Positions 1 to 6,060 of a stretch of 8,663 nt of DNA are shown piece after piece. How positions within the stretch are numbered: the stretch's first letter is position 1; every line of letters starts with the position of its first letter. The notes under the pieces were generated by a model, which saw only the letters and a list, made by a program, of their open reading frames with translations, was not told the origin of the DNA and did not search any database. The DNA is taken from assembly GCA_036732565.1 (NCBI GenBank), contig DAINCF010000298.1, positions 1-8,663 on the forward strand, given 5' to 3'. Source of the DNA: JAIVJN01 sp036732565 (GTDB lineage: Bacteria > Acidobacteriota > Vicinamibacteria > Vicinamibacterales > UBA2999). The translations under genes and the position numbers were made by a program.

Positions 1-2
1 CG

Positions 3-137
3 GACATCGAGCGCGACGTCGCCGCCGTGACCGCCGAGTGGGATCGCTCGGTCGAGGAGGTGGAGACCGTGCTGGCCAAGCCGAAGCGCGGCGGCGTCAG
101 CGTGCAGCTGGTCGCGCTGGTGTGGTTGCCGCAATAA
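3..137 (+). CDS. C-terminal 44 residues of an unidentified protein (5' truncated by window edge)
   Basis: An open frame enters from the left edge and ends at TAA 135-137. Visible residues are charged and helical (roughly 1-29), followed by a beta-like hydrophobic tail that ends in VALVWLPQ. Codons have the strong G/C third-position bias seen in the other genes. The charged helix plus a terminal 'vALvWlP' strand faintly recalls the C-termini of some HerA/DUF87-type ATP-binding proteins. That is only a memory-level resemblance and no catalytic motif is inside the window. The gene converges with the PfpI-family gene, with 27 bp between the two stop codons. Confidence 0.7.
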   Translation, partial: DIERDVAAVTAEWDRSVEEVETVLAKPKRGGVSVQLVALVWLPQ

Positions 138-164
138 CGGCTGCCGACGGACGCGCGAGGGCGG

Positions 165-761
165 TTAGACCACCTGCTTGGCCGTCGCATCCGCCCCGGT
201 GAGCACGTCCAGGAACGACGCGAGCCACGCGGGATGGGCGGGCCATGCCGGCGCCGTCACGAGCAGTCCGTCCGCCACGGCACCATCGATCGGCGAGTCC
301 ACCCAGATCGCGCCGCTCAGCTTCACCTCGGGTCCGCAGGCGGGATACCCCGTGCACCGCTTGCCGCGCCCGACGCCCGCGGCCGCCAGGATCTGCACCC
401 CATGGCAGATGGCCGCAATCGGCTTCGCCGTGGCCTCGAAATGCCGAACGATGTCGAGCACGCGGGCGTTGAGCCTGAGGTACTCGGGGGCCCGGCCCCC
501 AGGAATGACGAGCGCGTCGTAGCGCCCTTCGTCGACGTCATCGAACGTCGCGTTCAGGCGGAAATCGTGCCCGCGCTTCTCGCTGTAGGTCTGATCGCCC
601 TCGAAGTCGTGAATCGCGGTGCGGACGATCTCTCCAGCTTTCTTGCCCGGGCAGACCGCGTGCACGGTGTGGCCGACGATCTGCAGTGCCTGGAACGGGA
701 CCATCACCTCGTAGTCCTCGCCATAATCGCCCACCAGCATCAGGATCTGTTTCTTCGCCAT
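165..761 (-). CDS. DJ-1/PfpI family protein (class I glutamine amidotransferase-like)
   Basis: A 198-residue protein of the DJ-1/PfpI superfamily, cytoplasmic, with no signal peptide. Members include glyoxalase/deglycase-like, chaperone and protease-annotated enzymes, so the exact reaction is not predictable. The fold markers are in order: the N-terminal strand ILMLVGDYGEDYE carrying the conserved acidic residue (Glu15, equivalent to Glu12 of PfpI), YDALVIPGGRAPEYLR around 81-96, and the nucleophile elbow AAICHG with Cys119 and His120. A later CTGYPACGPEV segment follows, then WVDSP. Length is normal for the family. I chose the ATG at 761 over an in-frame ATG at 788 because AGGAGG (766-771 read on the minus strand) sits 4 nt upstream and the protein then begins MAKKQILML, as PfpI proteins do. 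It is divergent from the tRNA-Leu gene and convergent with the gene ending at 137. Confidence 0.93.
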   Translation of the reverse strand: MAKKQILMLVGDYGEDYEVMVPFQALQIVGHTVHAVCPGKKAGEIVRTAIHDFEGDQTYSEKRGHDFRLNATFDDVDEGRYDALVIPGGRAPEYLRLNARVLDIVRHFEATAKPIAAICHGVQILAAAGVGRGKRCTGYPACGPEVKLSGAIWVDSPIDGAVADGLLVTAPAWPAHPAWLASFLDVLTGADATAKQVV

Positions 762-816
762 CGCCCCTCCTGGGGAATGTGATCGCACCGCTCAAGATGC
801 CACAGTCGTTCCGCGG

Positions 817-846
817 ATGACATCCTGGCGTCGAATGGCCGATAAT
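817..846 (+). promoter_or_regulatory. Sigma70-type promoter for tRNA-Leu
   Basis: A -35-like hexamer ATGACA (817-822, 5 of 6 to TTGACA) and a -10-like hexamer GATAAT (841-846, 5 of 6 to TATAAT) are separated by 18 nt. Transcription would start near 853, leaving a roughly 10 nt leader before the tRNA at 863. Position and match make this the best promoter I can see in the window. Confidence 0.6.
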
Positions 847-862
847 CGTGTGACGTCCTCAC

Positions 863-950
863 GCCGGAGTGGCGGAACTGGCAGACGCGCGGGACTCAAA
901 ATCCCGTTCTCCTTGCGAGAGTGTGGGTTCGATCCCCTCCTCCGGCACCA
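863..950 (+). tRNA. tRNA-Leu (CAA), CCA encoded
   Basis: A class II tRNA with a long variable arm. The acceptor stem is GCCGGAG (863-869) with CTCCGGC (940-946), discriminator A947 and encoded CCA 948-950. The anticodon stem is CGGGA (890-894) with TCCCG (902-906); the seven-base loop gives anticodon CAA (897-899), reading UUG. The variable arm is TCTC (908-911) with GAGA (917-920) around a CTTGC loop. The T loop TTCGATC (928-934) is canonical. One oddity is the T stem GTGGG/CCCTC, which has a U-U mismatch (924 with 938) in its second pair. The gene appears functional and its 3' half is the source or target of the partial copies at 1459, 3985 and 7182. Confidence 0.95.
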
Positions 951-956
951 GTCTTC

Positions 957-975
957 GCTCGCCCTTCGGGCGAGC
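957..975 (+). terminator. Hairpin immediately after tRNA-Leu
   Basis: A perfect 8-bp inverted repeat, GCTCGCCC (957-964) and GGGCGAGC (968-975), with a TTC loop, begins 7 nt after the tRNA CCA. No T run follows, so it is not a canonical intrinsic terminator. It may act in 3' end definition, or it may belong to the structured leader of the GIY-YIG gene downstream. Confidence 0.45.
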
Positions 976-995
976 TTCGGCTAGGCAGGCCAGCG

Positions 996-1040
996 AGCCT
1001 TCCACAAGCGAAGGCTGTCTCGCCAAAGCGCCGCAGGCGC
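996..1040 (+). other. Two further hairpins between tRNA-Leu and the GIY-YIG gene
   Basis: AGCCTTC (996-1002) pairs with GAAGGCT (1010-1016), 7 bp with a 7-nt loop. GCGCC (1028-1032) pairs with GGCGC (1036-1040), 5 bp with a GCA loop. With the hairpin at 957-975 they make three consecutive stem-loops filling almost all of the gap to the GIY-YIG start codon. The structures are read directly from the sequence; any role in transcription stop, translation control or recognition by the nuclease is inference. Confidence 0.45.
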
Positions 1041-1059
1041 GGAGGCGGACCTCAGCTAG

Positions 1060-1310
1060 ATGGGGCCGAGCCGTTTCGTCTACGTCCTTCGAAGCGATAC
1101 CGATCCCGCGCGCCACTACGTTGGAGCCACGTCCGACGTCCAGAGACGCCTCGCGTACCACAATGCGGGCGAATCAACTCATACGAGCAAATATCGTCCT
1201 TGGCACATCGTCGTAGCGATCGAGTTCGCGACTGAAGAACTGGCGTTACGTTCGAGCGCTATCTGAAGTCTGGATCCGGCCGCGCGTTCGCGAAACGCCA
1301 CTTCGCCTAG
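1060..1310 (+). pseudogene. GIY-YIG nuclease family protein (UPF0213-like), frameshifted
   Basis: The first frame gives the N-terminal half of a small single-domain GIY-YIG protein: FVYVLRS (GIY strand, Tyr8), HYVGATSDVQRRL (YIG strand, Tyr20, and Arg29/Arg30), then HTSKYRPWHIVV, all in the right order. This frame stops at 1264-1266 after 68 codons. In the frame starting at 1251 the expected remainder continues without a gap: FERYLKSGSGRAFAKRHFA and TAG 1308-1310. One base lost just before 1251 explains the break; the restored protein would be about 83 residues, the normal length. The conserved FE(K/R)YLKSG helix carries the catalytic Glu of the family, so the broken frame should be inactive unless this is a sequencing error. 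GGAGG (1041-1045) lies 14 nt before the ATG. Family members are small DNA nucleases; the position right behind a tRNA gene is notable. Confidence 0.8.
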
Positions 1311-1635
1311 CCGATCGCTGCCGGATCACACTCGATAGAGATTTCTCCGATCCGCTGCGACATCGTCCCGCGAGTCAGGCACGTCTCGCGCCACTATTCG
1401 CTGCAAGGAGAAGCCACTCGTTCAGAAGGGGATAGGCCCTCCCGCACTTCAACTTACGGTTCTCCTTGCACGAGTGTGCGTTCGATCCCTCCCTCAGCCG
1501 AGCTCCGACGCGAAGAACAAAAGCTCAGCCGTTGGCCTCGACGCTCCCTCAGGCTGACCCACAGCTTCTTCTAGGAAAAATCCCCAGGACCCTACTGATC
1601 GACCGAGACGTGATCGAAACAACCAGGGGTGTGTC
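1311..1635. other. Non-coding gap between GIY-YIG remnant and the Delta-60 gene
   Basis: Apart from the tRNA-Leu relic at 1459-1495 I see no gene-like frame, tRNA, clear promoter or terminator here. Base composition is somewhat less GC-rich than in the flanking genes and several short frames are closed by stops, consistent with decayed or intergenic DNA. Confidence 0.5.
1459..1495 (+). repeat. Degenerate copy of the tRNA-Leu 3' half
   Basis: These 37 bases align without gaps to 906-942 of the intact tRNA-Leu, 32 of 37 identical, covering the variable arm and T arm. Weaker similarity continues upstream (about 1442-1458, 10 of 18) into the anticodon arm. The acceptor end and CCA are not preserved. 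Its direct orientation, 553 bp from the intact gene, means the GIY-YIG gene lies between two tRNA-Leu 3' ends. It is decayed and not a functional tRNA. Confidence 0.7.
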
Positions 1636-1728
1636 GTGCCGCTGATTGCCGAGCTGGCCTTCTACCTCGTCATTGTGCGTGAGTCGGGTTCTGTCGCGTG
1701 CGGAGAACTACCATCCTGGAGCTGCTGA
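1636..1728 (+). CDS. Possible 30-residue leader peptide upstream of the Delta-60 gene
   Basis: A GTG-initiated frame with AGGGG (1625-1629) 6 nt upstream encodes a 30-residue peptide with a hydrophobic stretch (AELAFYLVIV). It ends at TGA 1726-1728, directly abutting the ATG at 1729. The direct junction would allow translational coupling to the secreted repeat protein. No homology is recognised and a frame of this size arises easily by chance, so this is a weak call. Confidence 0.2.
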   Translation: MPLIAELAFYLVIVRESGSVACGELPSWSC

Positions 1729-3756
1729 ATGAAGGTCTGCACAACTTTGCGTCCGTGCTCGCGAAGCCACTATGCGTTGGCGCTCACGTTCGCACTCCTA
1801 CAGGTGTTGTCGACGGCAACTGAGACTGCAGCCCAGCTCGTCGATCCTGGGTTCGCCGCGAGTATCCCGCTCAACTCCGAGGGCAGCATTACCGCTCTCG
1901 CGCTGCAACCCGATGGCAAGATTCTCGTAGGAGTGTCAGGGCCCAAGGAGGGTATGCCTGCGCCCGCTTCTCGGTTTCTCCTGCGGCTGCTGCCGAATGG
2001 CACGCTCGACAACACGTTCAATGCCACGTTCGATTCGAGCAGTCCAGAGGTCGCGATCTATTCGATCGTGGTGCAACCAGATGGAAAGATTCTCGCAGGA
2101 GGATATTTCACCGCCGTCAACGGCGCCAACGTCGACGGCAGAAGCTACATCGTCCGCCTCCATCCGAACGGCAGCACCGATGGCGGTTTGACGCCGCCAT
2201 TGGCCGCGAGTGCGCCGGCCGCCGCGTCCAACATCGTGGCGGATATCGCGCTCCAACCCGACGGAAAGATTCTGATCGCGGGCGGACGGCTGCCGCCGCA
2301 CGAGCTCAGCCGACTCAACAGTAGTGGTGCTCTAGATGATCAATTCGTCGCACCAGAACTGGGTGGTTCAGGAGGCGGCCTCGTTGAGGAAGTTGCTCTT
2401 CAACCGGACGGGAAGATTCTCGCCGCCGGCAGCTTCAATCTCGTGAACGGCGCGGCGAACGAAGGGCTCACCCGCCTGATGCCGAACGGAGCGCCGGATA
2501 CGACCTTCGTTCCAGTGCCATTCGCGACCGGGTGTTCCGACGACCAGCCGGTTCGCTCGCGGTTCGTTCAATCAATTCAAGTTCGCCCGGACGGTCGAAT
2601 TCTGGCCGCGAACAACGTCTGCGTGCTGCAGCTCCTGCCAAGTGGTGCATTCGACCCCAGCTTCAGTCCCATACCCCTTGGAGCCGAAACCCCGACCGAC
2701 CTGCAGCTGGTGCCGGACGGTCACCTTCTTCTGGACGTCAGTTACGACGTTGCTCCAAACCAGCCGGCGTACTACCTGTTTCGCACGAGTGTGACCGGTC
2801 TGCCCGATCCGACGTTCATTCCCTACCCGTCGGTGGTCGCGCACGCAAACGTCCAGGCCCTGGCGGTTCAACCGGACGGCAACGTGCTGGCGGCCGGGTA
2901 TCGATTGCCGCTGGTGCGGCTGCTCTCCACTCGAGCGCAGACGCCAGGCCCACCGAGCCTTACCGTCAGCAACCCTTCAATGAATCCCATCAGTCTGAGC
3001 TGGAGTCCGGGCCTCGGCGGCGCCCCGCAGCAGTACTCGCTGCATGCGGGGTCATCGCCGGGCGCGAGTGACTTCGGCGTGTTCAGTATGGGCCTGGGCA
3101 CCTCGATCGCTGCACCCGCACCACCGAGTGTACCCATCTTCGTTCGCGTTGTGGCGAGCAACCAGTTCGGATCCGCGGCGTCGAACGAAGTGCGCGTCTT
3201 GATCGGTGGCAGCGTCGATCCCCCTGGGGCTCCGACGCTGACAGCGCACGCCGCATCGAATCCGATCACGTTGTCTTGGGCGGCTGGAGCGGGCGGACCG
3301 CCGCAGAGCTACACGTTGTTGGCGGGGACGTCGACGGGCGCGGCGGATCTAGGAACGTTCGGTGTGGGCTCGGCCTCGAGCGTCAGCGCGAACGCTCCCA
3401 TCGGCGTGCCGCTGTTCGTCCGTGTCGCTGCGCACAACGCAGCGGGGATCGCCGTGTCCAACGAGGTCTCATTCGCGTTGAGCGCTCCCTCGCCGCCCGT
3501 TGGTCCCGTGGTGCAATCTCCAATCGTCGATGGTTCGACCGTGCTGCTGGCGTGGAGCGGACCGGCAGGAGCCTCGTACACGCTGCTTGCGCGGTCGACG
3601 CCGAATGGGCCGATCCTGCTGTCAGCGCCGGTCGGCAGCATTACGAGCTTGACAGTGCCTGGGGTGGGCAGCGGCACGTACTACGTCTCGGCTGTCGCGC
3701 ACGTCGGAGGGTATTCGAGCGCGGAATCGAATCTCGTCGCGGTGATCGTGCCCTGA
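1729..3756 (+). CDS. Secreted Delta-60 repeat protein with three Ig/FN3-like domains
   Basis: A 675-residue exported protein. Residues 1-35 form a signal peptide: basic start, hydrophobic core LALTFALLQVL, and likely cleavage after the Ala-Ala before Gln36. Residues about 50-400 hold seven copies of the Delta-60-type unit, with the cores QPDGKILV/A or variants at about 60, 116, 176, 225, 286 (RPDGRILA), 328 (VPDGHLLL) and 381 (QPDGNVLA). Each of the first five is followed by the typical 'RL.PNG..D..F' linker or a variant. Seven units suit a seven-bladed propeller. Residues 405-490, 498-582 and 590-675 are three Ig/FN3-like domains; the first two share 'ISLSW/ITLSW...PQ.Y.L.AG.S.GA.D.G' and are clear duplicates, the third is diverged. 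GGAG (1718-1721) precedes the ATG by 7 nt. No enzyme motif is seen; the role is probably extracellular binding or adhesion. The last two repeats have diverged from the QPDGK consensus. Confidence 0.9.
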   Translation: MKVCTTLRPCSRSHYALALTFALLQVLSTATETAAQLVDPGFAASIPLNSEGSITALALQPDGKILVGVSGPKEGMPAPASRFLLRLLPNGTLDNTFNATFDSSSPEVAIYSIVVQPDGKILAGGYFTAVNGANVDGRSYIVRLHPNGSTDGGLTPPLAASAPAAASNIVADIALQPDGKILIAGGRLPPHELSRLNSSGALDDQFVAPELGGSGGGLVEEVALQPDGKILAAGSFNLVNGAANEGLTRLMPNGAPDTTFVPVPFATGCSDDQPVRSRFVQSIQVRPDGRILAANNVCVLQLLPSGAFDPSFSPIPLGAETPTDLQLVPDGHLLLDVSYDVAPNQPAYYLFRTSVTGLPDPTFIPYPSVVAHANVQALAVQPDGNVLAAGYRLPLVRLLSTRAQTPGPPSLTVSNPSMNPISLSWSPGLGGAPQQYSLHAGSSPGASDFGVFSMGLGTSIAAPAPPSVPIFVRVVASNQFGSAASNEVRVLIGGSVDPPGAPTLTAHAASNPITLSWAAGAGGPPQSYTLLAGTSTGAADLGTFGVGSASSVSANAPIGVPLFVRVAAHNAAGIAVSNEVSFALSAPSPPVGPVVQSPIVDGSTVLLAWSGPAGASYTLLARSTPNGPILLSAPVGSITSLTVPGVGSGTYYVSAVAHVGGYSSAESNLVAVIVP

Positions 3757-3781
3757 GGCAACCGCCTGCCGATCGAGGCTT

Positions 3782-3926
3782 ACGGTCTATTCGGCACCAC
3801 GTGGCGGCCCGAAACACGAGCGTGCGGCGTCTTGCTCGAGCCCTTCTCTATCTGCTGCTCGCCAGCGTTTGTTTCAGCGGACTTTCCGCTCGCCAGGAGG
3901 TCGAACCGGTCTCGGTCCAGGAGTAG
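3782..3926 (+). pseudogene. Decayed 5' fragment of an M36 peptidase gene (duplicate of 7637-7777)
   Basis: This stretch aligns with the upstream region and signal-peptide codons of the M36 gene that starts at 7671. Read from 3815 it gives SVRRLARALLYLLLASVCF and later SARQEVEPVSVQE, matching SVCF and SARQDVEPVSVEN of the intact gene. The ATG is replaced by ACG, and a TAG (3924-3926) ends the frame after about 36 codons, exactly where similarity stops. Upstream, 'acggNctattcg' and 'gcggcccgaaa' are also shared with the intact copy. The piece is therefore an orphan copy of promoter-proximal DNA plus signal peptide with no mature protein. It lies between the Delta-60 stop codon and a tRNA-Leu 3' fragment. 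Confidence 0.75.
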
Positions 3927-3984
3927 ATCGCGAGATTTGCTTTAGGGAAACGCGAGATCGCGCCGAATGCCGGGCGACATGGTG

Positions 3985-4037
3985 TCAAGATCCCGTTCTC
4001 CTTGCGAGAGTGGGTTCGATCCCCTCCTCCGGCACCA
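3985..4037 (+). repeat. tRNA-Leu 3' fragment (att-like)
   Basis: These 53 bases match 896-950 of the intact tRNA-Leu, from the anticodon loop through CCA. The differences are one substitution (A900 to G3989) and a 2-base deletion between the variable arm and the T stem. The 5' half of the tRNA is absent, so it cannot fold as a tRNA. A copy beginning at the anticodon and ending at the 3' end is what tyrosine-recombinase integration at a tRNA gene leaves at the distal end of an element; no integrase is visible. Confidence 0.85.
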
Positions 4038-4059
4038 ATGAAGTCAATCGTTTGCAGGG

Positions 4060-4086
4060 ATGGCCGATCGATCTTCGATCGGCCAT
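4060..4086 (+). repeat. Perfect 12-bp inverted repeat over the start of the HTH gene
   Basis: ATGGCCGATCGA (4060-4071) and TCGATCGGCCAT (4075-4086) are exact reverse complements around a TCT loop. The left arm begins with the proposed ATG of the HTH gene, so in mRNA the start codon would be paired. It begins 22 nt after the tRNA-Leu fragment and is followed by TTCTT, so a terminator-like origin is also possible. Confidence 0.6.
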
Positions 4087-4404
4087 TCTTGTCGCAAGGT
4101 ACGCCTATCCGGAGACGACATACTGTTGATCGCGCGGCTACACGCGCGCGGTCGCTCGCTGCGCACCATTGCGCGCATCGTGACGCTGGCTTCTGGCCAG
4201 GCAGTGAGCGCGAACACGATCGGCAGGTGGCTGCGGCGCGCGCTTCAGCCCCTGGAAGAAGTGCAGCAGGCGCTCGCCAGCCTGCGCGCCCAGGCCGTAG
4301 AAGGCTGGGGCCGGGCCATCCTGCGCGGCGCTCGTGGCGGCCGTCATGCGCCCGCCAAGGACTTGCTCGTCGCCGCTCGGGACCATCGAGCGCGACGGTC
4401 GTGA
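4060..4404 (+). CDS. Small helix-turn-helix protein, phage-like
   Basis: A 114-residue frame. Residues about 18-62 read as a homeodomain-like helix-turn-helix: LSGDDILLIARLHARG, SLRTIARIV, then AVSANTIGRWLRRAL as the recognition helix. After a charged helix (LEEVQQALASLRAQ), residues 82-107 read AVEGWGRAILRGARGG with HAPAKDLLVAA. That W..A...(A)..G.H.PA.DLL pattern resembles small phage-encoded HTH proteins, some annotated near terminase small subunits. The similarity is from memory and family assignment is tentative. The ending DHRARRS is highly basic and may be out of frame: a one-base shift near 4380 would give other tails, so the 3' end may be damaged. The ATG has only a weak AGGG 0-3 nt before it and lies in the hairpin stem, so a later start is possible. 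The gene converges with the SBBP gene, 44 bp apart. Confidence 0.5.
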   Translation: MADRSSIGHSCRKVRLSGDDILLIARLHARGRSLRTIARIVTLASGQAVSANTIGRWLRRALQPLEEVQQALASLRAQAVEGWGRAILRGARGGRHAPAKDLLVAARDHRARRS

Positions 4405-4448
4405 CGGTGCCGTCGGCGCGCTGTGCGAAGGTATAACGACCAGATCCG

Positions 4449-5912
4449 CTACGGCCAGCGTCGCAACGAGACGACGTAAGCGTCCTGCGATCCAGCCCGC
4501 CAGCGTTCGCCGTACGCACCCGGCGTTGGCAGCACTTGTCCTCCTCGCGCAATGACCCGCCCGCCCTGACTGCCCCCAATGTCACCTGCGATCAGGATGT
4601 GGTCGCCGACTGCGACGAGCCCACGGCCCTCAGCGTACTGGTTCCTCGGATGTTCATCGGTTCCCAGCAGCCTCGCCGAGCGAAGAGCGCCACGATCAAT
4701 GTCGAGCTTCGCCACGTATGCCTGACGGTATGTTGAAAGGGGCCGCATTCCCGCCTGCTGCGGTAGTCGCGGGAAATCGGGAGAGCTGGTCACGCCTGTG
4801 ATCCAGATATCGCCCGCCACATCGACGGTCACGCCGCGAATCGCCTCGTTGTCGCGCCCGCCCAAGCAGAAGTTCCTCAGCGGCACGCCCTCGTCCGAGA
4901 GAACGACCACCCAGCCATCCTGGCCCATCCCAGTCCGGCAACTCGAAGATGCCGAGTCGCCGACCGCCACGATCCGGCCATCCGGCAACACCGCTGCGCC
5001 CAGGAGACGGTCGTCCGCGCTGCCACCCAGTTGGCGCGACCATACGGTCGCTCGTCCACGGGTATCGAAGAGCGCAACAAACCCATCGATGTCGCGGCGT
5101 GGCGTTCCACCACCACGCGCGTTGTGTGAGGTCGTCTGTCCAATGACCGCGATCCGATCTGTCTTGATTTGCGCCATCGCCACAACATCGTCACTGCCTG
5201 TGCCGCCGACACGATGCGCGAAAGCCAGCCGGCCTTCTGCGTCGATCCGCGCGATAAAACCGTCCACCCCTCCGCGATCGGGAGATGCCGATGCGGGTAC
5301 CGGTGCGCCGAATTCGCGAGAGTCAGTGCTGCCACCGACCCACACGCCGCCCGCTGGATCGGACAGCGCAGCGCTGCCTTGCTCGTCCCCCGACGCCCCC
5401 AGGTACGTTGCATAGGCGATCGACGAGCCGTCACGACTCCACCTCAGCACAAACGCGTCACCGGCTCCGGTTGCACTACCGCCGCCGAAGTGACGCTGGG
5501 CCGCATCCCGCGTGACTGGGAGGCCTGGTCCGTCTGTACTGCCGACGGTCCAGAGTTCTGCGGCCGCCGACACGGCTGCCGCCCGTCCCCACATCATTCC
5601 CTTGCCGCAGGCGGCAGTTGAATACGCGACCGCCCCGCTCTTCGCGATCAGCCGCGTCGCGAAGGCGCACCATTCGCCTGTGGCTGGACGCCCGACGGTC
5701 GTAGGAAAGTCATGTGAGTAGGTGGATCCGACGACGAAGACGTCCGCGTCGGTGGCAACGATTGCCGATGGAATGTCCTTGCTGACGCCGCCCCAGCGCG
5801 CGATGAAGCTGATCTCAGGCGTGTCGGCCATTCCGAGCGCCGCCACGGTTAGGACCAGGGCAAGGACAGGCGGTTGACGAGGCGATGTGCTGCGACAAGG
5901 GGCCATGAGCAT
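4449..5912 (-). CDS. Secreted SBBP-type (seven-bladed beta-propeller) repeat protein
   Basis: A 487-residue exported protein. From the chosen ATG (5912) the N-terminus is MLMAPCRSTSPRQPPV followed by a hydrophobic core ending ALGMA, a good signal peptide with cleavage near residue 29. An in-frame ATG at 5990 would add 26 residues ahead of the signal, and neither start has a convincing ribosome site. The body is a run of SBBP/YncE-like repeats, each with a 'W/L-GG-(S/T)-xxD' turn followed about 20 residues later by 'V.V.G.T.S..F'. They sit at about 40 (WGG), 102 (CGK), 171 (LGAS), 236 (GGTG), 295 (LGGS), 350 (LGGR) and 415 (LGT): seven units, fitting a closed seven-bladed propeller. DGFIARIDAEG and DGFVALFDTRG are typical inter-blade segments. 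No catalytic or lipobox motif is seen. The likely role is extracellular ligand binding or surface structure. It faces away from the small membrane-protein gene at 6061. Confidence 0.88.
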   Translation of the reverse strand: MLMAPCRSTSPRQPPVLALVLTVAALGMADTPEISFIARWGGVSKDIPSAIVATDADVFVVGSTYSHDFPTTVGRPATGEWCAFATRLIAKSGAVAYSTAACGKGMMWGRAAAVSAAAELWTVGSTDGPGLPVTRDAAQRHFGGGSATGAGDAFVLRWSRDGSSIAYATYLGASGDEQGSAALSDPAGGVWVGGSTDSREFGAPVPASASPDRGGVDGFIARIDAEGRLAFAHRVGGTGSDDVVAMAQIKTDRIAVIGQTTSHNARGGGTPRRDIDGFVALFDTRGRATVWSRQLGGSADDRLLGAAVLPDGRIVAVGDSASSSCRTGMGQDGWVVVLSDEGVPLRNFCLGGRDNEAIRGVTVDVAGDIWITGVTSSPDFPRLPQQAGMRPLSTYRQAYVAKLDIDRGALRSARLLGTDEHPRNQYAEGRGLVAVGDHILIAGDIGGSQGGRVIARGGQVLPTPGAYGERWRAGSQDAYVVSLRRWP

Positions 5913-6060
5913 CGGTCTGCAGCCGTTGGACACCGGCGACACCGATTGGTTTCCTGAAAGCCGCGACAGTGCCCCAAGGCTAGATCGCATAGGCAGCCCA
6001 CCAGCACCGTAAGCGCATCTTGATAAAAACGATAGCCGATCTCACGTACAGTCTGGCGTA

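Noticed and set aside
234..782. Plus-strand frame of 182 codons opposite the PfpI-family gene
   Set aside because: Arg/His-rich shadow of a gene with clear family motifs on the other strand.
3276..3926. Plus-strand frame of 216 codons overlapping the Delta-60 gene
   Set aside because: Its first two thirds are an Arg-rich shadow of the FN3-like region. Only the last about 36 codons are meaningful, and these are listed as the M36 5' fragment.
3929..3962. Short direct repeats CGCGAGAT and AGATCGCG between the M36 fragment and the tRNA fragment
   Set aside because: Only 8 bp, GC-rich and overlapping; not distinguishable from chance.
3848..4585. Long minus-strand open frame (245 codons) containing GGGDRTH
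   Set aside because: It runs antisense through the tRNA-Leu fragment and overlaps the HTH gene and the SBBP 3' end. 'GGDRTH' proteins are a familiar artefact of translating the reverse strand of tRNA genes.
4798..5621. Plus-strand frames opposite the SBBP gene
   Set aside because: Low-complexity Arg/Pro/Thr shadows; the minus strand carries seven regular repeats and a signal peptide.
6020..6060. Possible promoter (TTGATA) for the small membrane protein
   Set aside because: No acceptable -10 element lies 16-18 nt downstream; the nearest TACAGT has a spacer of about 21 nt.
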